DNA of 64,000 bases from Sphingopyxis sp. DBS4 (GTDB lineage: Bacteria > Pseudomonadota > Alphaproteobacteria > Sphingomonadales > Sphingomonadaceae): NCBI RefSeq assembly GCF_024628865.1, contig NZ_CP102384.1:2801001-2865000 (forward strand), given 5' to 3'. This document shows, piece by piece, positions 35,985 through 43,590 of the stretch; the stretch's first letter is position 1; each line of letters starts with the position of its first letter. A program made the translations under genes and the position numbers. A model generated the notes under the pieces. The model made no database searches, was not told the origin of the DNA, and saw only the letters and a program-made list of their open reading frames with translations.

Positions 35985-37667
35985 CTAGCGGCAACTGCTC
36001 TCGGGCCCCGAGAGGAGGTCGAGGCAGCGGCCGTCGATCTTGTCCGCATCAAGCGGCACCCCGATCACCGCCGCGAGCGTCGGGAGAATGTCCACCGTCA
36101 TCACGGCGTTCGGTTGCTCGAAACCGGTGAGTCCCTTGCGCCAGAACAGCATCGGCACCCGCCGGTCATAATCCCACACCGACCCGTGCGTCGCAACATA
36201 GCCCATGCCCGATTCGGCGATCGGCGTCACGCGCGGTTTCAGGACGACAATGAAATCGCCCGACCGCTGCGGATTATAGGAGGCGCGGAGCTTGTCGAGC
36301 AGGCTCCACGTATCGGGCGACTGTTTCGAGATCGGCCGCGCGGCCAGTTCCTCGCCGGTCACCACCGTCTCGACCTGGCGATGCGCCTTGAAGCGCGCGA
36401 CCAGTTCGGTCATCGCCGCCTTGCGCTGCGCGGGGGTCAGCGCCTTCGACAGATACATATCGCCGAAGGGGCCGTCGCTGTAGAGCAGAGGCTGCGGCAG
36501 GCCGAGCTTTTCGGCGACCGCCTGGCCCATCGCATCGGGATCGAGCGACTTGTCGACGCGCTCGGCGGCCGGCCAGGCGTTCTGGCGATTGCGCTCGGGC
36601 AGGTCGTGCCCGCCATGATCGGCAGTCAGCATCACCATATAATCGATCCCCGTCGCGTCGAGCCGCGCGAAGAAATCGCCGAGCTCCCGGTCGAGCGCGA
36701 GCATCTGCATACACATCTCGCTGCCTTCGGTGCCGGTGCCATGGCCGATATAATCGGTCGCCGACAGGCCGAGGATCAACAGGTCGGTGGTATCGCCCTC
36801 GCCCATCTTGCGCGCGGCGCGGAGCGCGGCGCCCGCGGCGAGGACGGCGCCGTCGGCTTCGGGCGATGCCATGAAGCGGCGGAAATCGCCGCCGTCGCGC
36901 TGGAAATGCCAGGTGCCAACGGTGGCGCCCTTATCGCCAATGGGGATGGCGATGTCGTGCGACGCGCAATCGGCGGGAAGCGGCAGCGCCGGACGCGGCG
37001 CGGCGATCGCGGCGGCAATCGCGGTGCTCGCCTGCTGCGCGGTCGGCGACAGCGCGGTGCCGCGATAGCTCGTCAGCCCGCCAGGAAAGAGCCACATCAG
37101 CTCGTCGGCCTTGCGGCCGCCCATCATGATCGCGGCGCGGTCCTTGCCCGCGACCGAGACGACCTGCGCTTTCGGATTGGCGGCCTTCATCCAGTCGCCG
37201 AGCGTCGCAACCATCAGATGGTTCACCGACGCCGCATATTTGCCGCTCTTCGAACTGGTGTCGGGGACCGTCTCGTCCTCGGCGCAATAGAGGCGCTTGT
37301 CGGCGCGCGCGGTCGACAGATCGAAGAAATTGTTCGCGATGATGCCGGTGTGCGCGGGATGATTGCCGGTCAGGATCGTCGAATGGCCGGGACAGGTCTC
37401 GGTCGCGCCATGCGCCTGATAACCCGAGGGGAAGACGACGCCCGACGCGAGCCGCGCGAGACCGCCGGTGAAATGGCTGCGATATTCGGCGAAGAGATCG
37501 GCCGAGAATTGGTCGACCGAAATGGCGATGACCAGCTTCGGCGCGGGAGTGGCCGCGGTGACCTTGGCTGCGGGAGCCGGGGCCGCCTTATCCTGCGCAA
37601 TGACGGCGCCCGTGGCGGCGATCGAGAGGGTGGCGGCAAGAGCGGTGGCGAGATATTTGAACGTCAC
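35985..37667 (-). CDS. phoK: PhoK-like alkaline phosphatase, exported
   Basis: 560 residues. The signal peptide MTFKYLATALAATLSIAATG is cut near VIAQ. The phosphodiesterase/nucleotide-pyrophosphatase-type alkaline phosphatase fold follows: LVIAISVDQFSADLF (metal Asp), the nucleophile Thr89 in HGATETCPGHSTILTG, SATDYIGHGTG and TADHGGHD (zinc ligands). Thr89 has the same number as in Sphingomonas PhoK. It releases phosphate from esters in the periplasm or medium. I see no clear Pho box in the 60 bp before the start. Confidence 0.9.
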   Translation of the reverse strand: MTFKYLATALAATLSIAATGAVIAQDKAAPAPAAKVTAATPAPKLVIAISVDQFSADLFAEYRSHFTGGLARLASGVVFPSGYQAHGATETCPGHSTILTGNHPAHTGIIANNFFDLSTARADKRLYCAEDETVPDTSSKSGKYAASVNHLMVATLGDWMKAANPKAQVVSVAGKDRAAIMMGGRKADELMWLFPGGLTSYRGTALSPTAQQASTAIAAAIAAPRPALPLPADCASHDIAIPIGDKGATVGTWHFQRDGGDFRRFMASPEADGAVLAAGAALRAARKMGEGDTTDLLILGLSATDYIGHGTGTEGSEMCMQMLALDRELGDFFARLDATGIDYMVMLTADHGGHDLPERNRQNAWPAAERVDKSLDPDAMGQAVAEKLGLPQPLLYSDGPFGDMYLSKALTPAQRKAAMTELVARFKAHRQVETVVTGEELAARPISKQSPDTWSLLDKLRASYNPQRSGDFIVVLKPRVTPIAESGMGYVATHGSVWDYDRRVPMLFWRKGLTGFEQPNAVMTVDILPTLAAVIGVPLDADKIDGRCLDLLSGPESSCR

Positions 37668-37728
37668 GGGGCAGCTTCTCCGATAGGGGGCGTCGGCGCG
37701 GGCTGTCCTCTCGACGAAAGCCGCCTAT

Positions 37729-39834
37729 ATGGCAAGCCTTGACGAGACGAACGGCGGCGGGCGGACAGTGGATTTGCGTAGGCATGGGATTGTGACATTT
37801 TGGCGCGCCGCGCTGGCGCTGCTGGCACTCGTGACGCTGACGATCGCCCCCGCGCGGGCGCAGGCGCCGCATATCGCGGCGAAGCTCGTCGCCGAGTCCG
37901 CCGCCCCCGCGCCGGGCGGAACCACCGCGATCGCGCTGACGATGGCGCCCGAAAAGGGCTGGCACGGCTATTGGCTGAATGGCGGCGACGCGGGCTTCGG
38001 GCTGCAGGTCGAATGGAATGCGCCCGAAGGCGTCACGGTCACCCCTTTCCGCTATCCGGTGCCCGAGGCGCTGGTCCTGTTCGGCATGATGAACCATGTC
38101 TACGAGCATCCCTATGCGCTGCTCGCCGACGTGCGCGTCGACAAAAGCGTCGCGCCGGGCACCGACCTGACGCTGACCGGCATCGCCAACTGGCTCGCCT
38201 GCACCGACAAGGTGTGCGTGCCCGAAAAGGCGGTGATCTCGGTCGCGCTGAAGGCGGGCGACGGCCAGATCGCAGCGGCCGAGCGCACGCGCTTCGACGC
38301 CTGGCGCGCGCGGCTGCCGCAACCGCTCGACCGCGCCGGGGCGTGGGAGCGCCAGGGCGACACGGTGCGGTTCGGCGTCCCGCTGCCCGCAGACGCAGCG
38401 CTCGATGCGCCGCACCTGTTCCTCGAAACCCCGAATGTCGTCGATTATCCCGCCGCGCAGAGCTTCAGCCGCAACGGCGACTGGATCATCGTCGAGACCA
38501 AGGCGAAGGGCGATGCCGCGGGGCCGGTGCAAGGCCTGCTCAAACTGTCCGACGGACGCGGGCTGACGGTGCGCTTCGAGCCCGAAGTGGTGCGCCTCGC
38601 GGGCAAGCCGATCGCCACCGCCGCAAGCGGAATCGACATGACATTGTTCTGGACCGCGCTTGGCGGCGCGATTCTGGGCGGCCTCATCCTCAACCTGATG
38701 CCCTGCGTCTTTCCGATCCTCAGCCTCAAGGCACTGAGTCTTGCGCGGTCGGGCGGCGATGCACGCACGGCGAAGGTCGAGGCGGTCGCCTATACCGCCG
38801 GGGCGGTGCTCGTCTGCCTCGCGCTCGGGGGCCTTCTTCTCGGCCTGCGCGCGGCCGGCGAACAGGTCGGCTGGGCCTTTCAACTCCAGCATCCGATCAG
38901 CGTTCTGCTCCTGCTCCTGCTCGCTTTGGCGATCACGTTGAACCTCGCCGGTACATATGAATTGCCATCTTTCGGCCGAGGACAGGCATTAACCCAAAAG
39001 GGCGGTGCGGCGGGTGGCTTTTGGACTGGGGCTTTGGCGGCATTCGTTGCCACACCTTGCAGTGGCCCGCTGCTTGGCGCAGCACTGGGTGCCACGCTGG
39101 TGCTTCCCGGATGGGTCGCTCTGCCGATTTTCGGTGGATTGGGGTTCGGGCTGGCACTCCCGTTTCTCGCGATCGGCTTCCTCCCGGCGCTCCGCAAACG
39201 CTTGCCCAAACCCGGCCCCTGGATGGAGAAATTCCGCAAGTGGATGGCGGTACCGATGGGATTGACCACGCTCGGCCTGGCTTGGTTGTTGTGGCGTCAA
39301 GCCGATGACCTCGGCTGGAAAATGGCCCTTCAGGCCGTCGTATTTGGCTTCCTCGCCTTGCAGGCTTTGGGAAATTATCAAAAGGGCAGGCACGGAGGTT
39401 GGCCTCTCGTGCTGCTGGCGGTCGCAGCGATTTACATGAATGGAAGCAATGCGGTCCTGCTTGCCGACAGGCCAACATCGACTTCCAGCCCCGTCTCCGC
39501 CGGGCACATATTCTCTCCCACCGCGCTCGCCAAAGCCCGCGCATCGGGCAAGCCCGTCTTCGTCTATTTCACCGCCGACTGGTGCCTGTCGTGCAAGGCG
39601 AACGAGGCCGGCGCGATCAATCGCGAAGCGGTGCGGGATGCGTTCAAGGCGAAAGGCGTCGTCACCCTCGTCGGCGACTGGACCAATGGCGATCCGGTCA
39701 TCACGCGCACGCTGGCCGAGCATGGCCGCAACAGCGTGCCGCTCTACCTCTGGTATGCGCCGGGCGCGGCGCAGGCGGAGATATTGCCGCAGATCCTGAC
39801 GCCGGGACTGCTCACCGGCAAGGTGGGCGGCTGA
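37729..39834 (+). CDS. dsbD: DsbD/ScsB-type protein-disulfide reductase
   Basis: 701 residues. A signal peptide (LALLALVTLTIAPARAQA) leads to a periplasmic N-terminal domain of about 250 residues with WLACTDKVCVPEKA. The transmembrane part has eight helices, with the redox cysteines in LMPCVFPILSLKAL and ATPCSGPLLGAALG. The C-terminal thioredoxin domain carries CLSC in FTADWCLSCKANEAG. It passes electrons from cytosolic thioredoxin to periplasmic thiols. The start is uncertain: GTG 37792 would give a more normal signal peptide. Codon use between about 38945 and 39520 is visibly less GC3-rich than on either side. It overlaps the next gene by one base. Confidence 0.9.
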   Translation: MASLDETNGGGRTVDLRRHGIVTFWRAALALLALVTLTIAPARAQAPHIAAKLVAESAAPAPGGTTAIALTMAPEKGWHGYWLNGGDAGFGLQVEWNAPEGVTVTPFRYPVPEALVLFGMMNHVYEHPYALLADVRVDKSVAPGTDLTLTGIANWLACTDKVCVPEKAVISVALKAGDGQIAAAERTRFDAWRARLPQPLDRAGAWERQGDTVRFGVPLPADAALDAPHLFLETPNVVDYPAAQSFSRNGDWIIVETKAKGDAAGPVQGLLKLSDGRGLTVRFEPEVVRLAGKPIATAASGIDMTLFWTALGGAILGGLILNLMPCVFPILSLKALSLARSGGDARTAKVEAVAYTAGAVLVCLALGGLLLGLRAAGEQVGWAFQLQHPISVLLLLLLALAITLNLAGTYELPSFGRGQALTQKGGAAGGFWTGALAAFVATPCSGPLLGAALGATLVLPGWVALPIFGGLGFGLALPFLAIGFLPALRKRLPKPGPWMEKFRKWMAVPMGLTTLGLAWLLWRQADDLGWKMALQAVVFGFLALQALGNYQKGRHGGWPLVLLAVAAIYMNGSNAVLLADRPTSTSSPVSAGHIFSPTALAKARASGKPVFVYFTADWCLSCKANEAGAINREAVRDAFKAKGVVTLVGDWTNGDPVITRTLAEHGRNSVPLYLWYAPGAAQAEILPQILTPGLLTGKVGG

Positions 39835-40574
39835 TGGTCAAGCAGCGCGCCGACCAGTTGCTCGTCGATCGCGGGCTGGCCGAGAGTCGGACGCGCGCGC
39901 AGGCGCTGATCCTCGCAGGCCTCGCCTTCGTCGGCGACCGCAAGATCGACAAGGCGGGGCAGCAGATCGCCGATGATGCCGCCATCAGCGTCAAGGGCCG
40001 CGACCATCCGTGGGTGTCGCGCGGCGGGATCAAGCTCGACCATGCGCTGACGCATCTCGGCTGGGACGTCACCGGCGCGGTCGCGATCGACGTCGGCTCG
40101 TCGACCGGCGGCTTCACCGACGTGCTGCTGTCGCGCGGCGCCGCGCGGATCTATGCGGTCGACTCCGGCACCAACCAGCTCGCGTGGAAGCTGCGGCAGG
40201 ACGACCGGGTCATCGTCCACGAGCAGACGAGCGCGCGCATCCTGACCGCCGAGCACATTCCCGAACCCGTCGACCTGATCGTCTGCGACGCGAGCTTCAT
40301 CGCACTTTCGAAGGTGCTGCCAGTGCCGCTGTCCTTCGCGAAGGACGGCGCGCGGCTGGTCGCGCTGATCAAGCCGCAGTTCGAGGCCGCGCGGCACGAG
40401 GTCGGCAAGAAAGGCGTCGTCCGCGACGCCGCGGTCCACGCGCGCGTCTGCGCCGAGGTCCGCGATTGGCTGACGAGCGAAGGCTGGACGGTGCTCGATC
40501 TGGTCGAAAGCCCGATCACCGGGCCCGAGGGTAATGTCGAATTTCTGATCGCCGCGACGAAGCGAGCAGCTTGA
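39834..40574 (+). CDS. tlyA: TlyA-family rRNA 2'-O-methyltransferase
   Basis: 246 residues. An N-terminal S4 RNA-binding domain (RADQLLVDRGLAESRTRAQALI) is joined to an FtsJ-like SAM methyltransferase: motif I AIDVGSSTGGFTDVLL, then YAVDSGTNQL, the catalytic-region DLIVCDASFIAL and KPQFEA. TlyA proteins methylate ribosomal RNA at the ribose; some also act as haemolysins. The ATG overlaps the dsbD stop. Confidence 0.92.
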   Translation: MVKQRADQLLVDRGLAESRTRAQALILAGLAFVGDRKIDKAGQQIADDAAISVKGRDHPWVSRGGIKLDHALTHLGWDVTGAVAIDVGSSTGGFTDVLLSRGAARIYAVDSGTNQLAWKLRQDDRVIVHEQTSARILTAEHIPEPVDLIVCDASFIALSKVLPVPLSFAKDGARLVALIKPQFEAARHEVGKKGVVRDAAVHARVCAEVRDWLTSEGWTVLDLVESPITGPEGNVEFLIAATKRAA

Positions 40575-40636
40575 CGGCGCAAATTCCAGCCGCAACATCT
40601 GTAACCCGCAGAATCGCGAAAGGGGACCAGCCAAGC

Positions 40637-41188
40637 ATGAGCGAGATTGCCACGCCCGACCAGCTCCGCATGTCCTATTGGCGCTGGGCGATGGTGACCG
40701 TGCCGGCGATCGTGCTGATCGGCAGTCTGTCCGGGCTGCTGTCGAACAGCGGCTATGGCAACCGCTGGTTCGCCGCGCTGGACCTGCCCGCCATCACGCC
40801 GCCGGGCTGGGTGTTCGCGCTGGTCTGGCCTTTGCTCTATATCGGCCTCGGCCTGTCGCTCGCGATGGTTCTGCACGCGCGCGGCGCGAAGGGGCGCGGG
40901 TTCGCGCTGCTGCTCTTCTTCGTCCAGCTCGTCGCCAATTTCGCCTGGTCGCCGCTCTTCTTCGGCGCGCATCAGGTGACGACGGCGCTCTATCTGATCA
41001 TCTTCATCCTGATGGTGACCGTCGCGACCGCCTTCGCCTTCGCCCCGATCCGCAAGGCGGCGGCGTGGCTGCTCGCCCCCTATATGGCGTGGCTCCTGTT
41101 CGCCGCGATCCTCAATTTCCAGATCGACCAGCGCAACCCCGACGCTGAAACCCTTGTCCCCGCCGCCGCCAGCACCCAGATAGGGTGA
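40637..41188 (+). CDS. tspO: TspO/MBR family membrane protein
   Basis: 183 residues with five membrane helices. Family markers are the first loop WFAALDLPAITPPGWVF (tryptophan and Pro-Gly), ALVWPLLYIGLGLSLA, and ANFAWSPLFFGAHQ in helix 3, and PYMAWLLFAAILNF in helix 5. TspO binds porphyrins and tunes tetrapyrrole and stress metabolism. The ATG at 40637 follows aaaggggacc; the upstream open frame is not family-like. Confidence 0.92.
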   Translation: MSEIATPDQLRMSYWRWAMVTVPAIVLIGSLSGLLSNSGYGNRWFAALDLPAITPPGWVFALVWPLLYIGLGLSLAMVLHARGAKGRGFALLLFFVQLVANFAWSPLFFGAHQVTTALYLIIFILMVTVATAFAFAPIRKAAAWLLAPYMAWLLFAAILNFQIDQRNPDAETLVPAAASTQIG

Positions 41189-41224
41189 GGCAAGGGATCA
41201 TCTCCCCGACGAAGGAATTTGAAA

Positions 41225-41557
41225 ATGCAGAGCGAGAACCGCTTTTTCGACGATCTGGCGAAGATGGTGAACGGCATCGCCGGCACCGTCGCGGGCGCCG
41301 GCCGCGAGGCCGAGGCCGCGATGCGCGAGCGCGCGAAGGAATTCGTCGGCCGCATGGATTTCGTCAGCCGCGAGGAGTTCGAGGCGGTGAAGGAAATGGC
41401 CGCCAAGGCACGTGCCGAAGCCGAAGCGCTGAAGGCGCGGCTGGACAAGCTGGAGGGCGCGGCCAAGCCCGCCGCGGCGCCCAGGGCGGCCGCGAAGCCC
41501 GCGGCCAAGGCGGCACCGAAGCCGGCGACGAAACCGAAGGCCGCACCCAAAAAATGA
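41225..41557 (+). CDS. ubiK: UbiK/BMFP-type accessory protein
   Basis: 110 residues. The N-terminal helix MQSENRFFDDLAKMVNGIAG and the coiled coil FVSREEFEAVKEMAAKARAE, LKARLDKLEGA are those of the BMFP family, which forms trimers and in Escherichia coli (UbiK) helps ubiquinone synthesis. The last 33 residues are a low-complexity Ala/Lys/Pro tail. The start ATG 41225 has gaagga upstream. Confidence 0.82.
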   Translation: MQSENRFFDDLAKMVNGIAGTVAGAGREAEAAMRERAKEFVGRMDFVSREEFEAVKEMAAKARAEAEALKARLDKLEGAAKPAAAPRAAAKPAAKAAPKPATKPKAAPKK

Positions 41558-41568
41558 TCGTCACCCCG

Positions 41569-41670
41569 GCGAAGGCCGGGGTCTCGACCTTTCGGATGTT
41601 TTCACCGGCGAGATCCCGGCCCCTCGACTGCCTTGCAGGCGCTCGGGACAGGCTTCGCCGGGATGATCTG
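41569..41670. repeat. Palindromic intergenic repeat (ccggcgaaggccgg type)
   Basis: One arm reads gtcaccccggcgaaggccgg and the partner at the right reads cttcgccgggatga. The middle has partial pairing. It is the first of several copies of this repeat in the window. Confidence 0.6.
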
Positions 41671-41724
41671 TCCTATGCGGGCTGCAGACTCGCCTCGCGG
41701 CGCAACACCCGCTAAAGGCCCCGC

Positions 41725-42231
41725 ATGAGCGACGATATCTACGACGACGAAGACGGCCAGGAAGCGGCGCCGATCGACATGATCGCGTCCTATTTCGCCG
41801 CGCACGACTGGCCGCACGAGATGGTCGGCGAGGACGAGATCGTCGCGACCGCGCAGGGAAGCTGGACCGCCTATGAGCTGCGCGCGGTGTGGCGCCCCGA
41901 GGACGGGGTGATCCAGCTGCTCGCCTTCCCCGACATCCGCGTCGTCGAGGACAAGCGCGCCGTCGCGCACGAAGCGCTGGCGATGATCAACGAACAGCTC
42001 TGGCTCGGCCATTTCGAGCTGTGGTCGAACAGCGGCACGATCCTCTATCGCCACGGGATGCTCGTCGGCAGCGACGCGCAACTGCCGCTCGACCTCGCCG
42101 AGACGCTGATCGAAAGCGCGATCGACGAATGCGAGCGCTTCTATCCGGTGTTCCAGTTCGTGCTGTGGGGCGGCAAGACCCCCGCCGAAGCGCTCGCCGC
42201 CTCGCTGATCGAGACGCGCGGCGAGGCGTAA
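41725..42231 (+). CDS. YbjN-domain protein
   Basis: 168 residues with an acidic start (MSDDIYDDEDGQEAAPIDMI). The YbjN-type alpha/beta fold follows: FAAHDWPHEM, VATAQGSWTAYELRAVW and VVEDKRAVAHEALAMINEQ. This domain is found in type III secretion chaperone-like proteins and in stress regulators; no precise role is known in alphaproteobacteria. It stands alone after the repeat region and has its own start (gccccgcATG). Confidence 0.8.
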   Translation: MSDDIYDDEDGQEAAPIDMIASYFAAHDWPHEMVGEDEIVATAQGSWTAYELRAVWRPEDGVIQLLAFPDIRVVEDKRAVAHEALAMINEQLWLGHFELWSNSGTILYRHGMLVGSDAQLPLDLAETLIESAIDECERFYPVFQFVLWGGKTPAEALAASLIETRGEA

Positions 42232-42275
42232 TTTCGGTTTCGGTTTGCTTCGGCACTCCGCCAATCAATAAAGCG

Positions 42276-42352
42276 CGTCATTGCGAGCGCAGCGAAGCAA
42301 TCCAGAGCGTGCGTAAACCGCTCTGGATTGCTTCGCTGCGCTCGCAATGACG
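42276..42352. repeat. Perfect 34-bp inverted repeat (cgtcattgcgag family)
   Basis: The two arms (42276-42309 and 42319-42352) are exact inverted copies with a 9-base loop. The outer end is cgtcattgcgag, and the arms contain gaagcaatccagagcg. A related copy lies at 61104-61186. It sits after the YbjN gene in a 280-bp gap that otherwise holds only the next repeat. Confidence 0.9.
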
Positions 42353-42381
42353 AGGTATGGAAACCTGTTTCAGACTGAATC

Positions 42382-42459
42382 GTCATCCCGGCGAAGGCCG
42401 GGATCTCGCCGGTGCGTCTGGCTGATATGGTGAGATCCCGGCCTTCGCCGGGATGACGA
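42382..42459. repeat. Palindromic repeat (cgtcatcccggcgaagg family)
   Basis: The arms cgtcatcccggcgaaggc and gccttcgccgggatgacg, extended by the inner gggatctc/gagatccc pair, enclose a loop of about 22 bases. The same family occurs at 41569-41670 and, shortened, at 51927-51954. Confidence 0.88.
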
Positions 42460-42511
42460 GATAAGGATCGGGGTAATTGAGTCTGACCCGATAACGATCG
42501 GGGCCTGGACT

Positions 42512-43465
42512 CTATCTCTTCTCGAACTTCGTGATCCGCGGCCCCAGTTCGTTGGCGCCGATCGACAGCGGCTCGCCGCTCCAGTCGGCGACGAACACCG
42601 ACGGCCAGCTTGTTTCGGGCGACAGGCTCGCCCGGTTGCCCGAAATGGCGAGGCCGCGCGAGGGATGGTCGCGCGCTTCGGCGGCGACCGCGATAAAGGC
42701 CGAGTGATTTTCCTTGTCGGAACCCTGCACGAACAGATTGTTGACGATCCGCCCGGTCGATCCCGCCGGCAGGTCGATCATGTAATTGGTCGCCTTGCCC
42801 TGCGTGTCGTCGAAGCTGTTATCGCTGACGTCGACGACCGCCGCGCGCGTCTTGAGATAATGGCCGCCGCTCCCCTTTTCGAAGCGCGTGCGGGTGACGA
42901 CGACGCGGCCATAGTTGCCGGTATAGACGCTGTGCGCGCAGCTCAGCCCGCGGTCGCAGCGGCCGAGGCGGGAGAAGGTCGAGCGGTCGATCGTCAGTGT
43001 CGCGGCCGGATCCTCGGCGGTCAAAATGCCTTCCTCGCTGCTGCGGAACAGGCTGTTCTCGACCGTGAGATCGCTCTTTTCGAGGCGGATGCCCGCGCCG
43101 TTGCCGTCGGGAACGCGCATGTTCTGAAAGACGATACCGTCGACCTTCGCCCCGGCGCCGCGCAGCACGAGCGCGGCCTTCCCTTCACAGATTCCGCCAT
43201 CGAAGACCGCACGGCCGGGCTCGGCGGCGACGAAAGCGATGTGACCTTGAGTCTGGACCGCGCAGTCGCGGTGATAGCCGGGCGCGATGCGAATCGTCCC
43301 TTCGCCATCGCCGATCGCGTCGACCGCATCCTGGAGCCGGGCGAAGCCCCGGCCGTCGACCGAATAGGGCGCGCCGCCGGTCTGCGCGGGCAGCGGCGCC
43401 GGCGCAAGGAGCAGCGGAAGAGCGAGTAGCGGCAACATCGGCCGGCGGGCAAGCGTCTGGATCAT
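42512..43465 (-). CDS. Exported right-handed beta-helix protein
   Basis: 317 residues from ATG 43465. A signal peptide (MLPLLALPLLLAPAPLPAQ) precedes repeated short strands typical of a parallel beta-helix: RLQDAVDAIGDGEGTIRIAP, GIRLEKSDLTVENSLFRSS, VVVTRTRFEKGSG and GRIVNNLFVQGSDKENHSAF. Proteins of this fold include polysaccharide lyases and C5-epimerases, but I see no catalytic signature, so the activity stays open. It is a single gene. Confidence 0.75.
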   Translation of the reverse strand: MIQTLARRPMLPLLALPLLLAPAPLPAQTGGAPYSVDGRGFARLQDAVDAIGDGEGTIRIAPGYHRDCAVQTQGHIAFVAAEPGRAVFDGGICEGKAALVLRGAGAKVDGIVFQNMRVPDGNGAGIRLEKSDLTVENSLFRSSEEGILTAEDPAATLTIDRSTFSRLGRCDRGLSCAHSVYTGNYGRVVVTRTRFEKGSGGHYLKTRAAVVDVSDNSFDDTQGKATNYMIDLPAGSTGRIVNNLFVQGSDKENHSAFIAVAAEARDHPSRGLAISGNRASLSPETSWPSVFVADWSGEPLSIGANELGPRITKFEKR

Positions 43466-43590
43466 GGCGGCTTTATAACAGCTTCGGCGGCGTCCGTCGT
43501 TCGCGAAGCTGGTTAACCGGCGCGCTGTCCCTTTATCGGACAACAGCCGCCACCGTCCTTAACCGTCGCCTCCGCGGGAGCGACGGTGGA

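Noticed and set aside
41560..42460. CRISPR array
   Set aside because: The repeats are inverted, of different families and without regular spacers; no cas gene is in the window.
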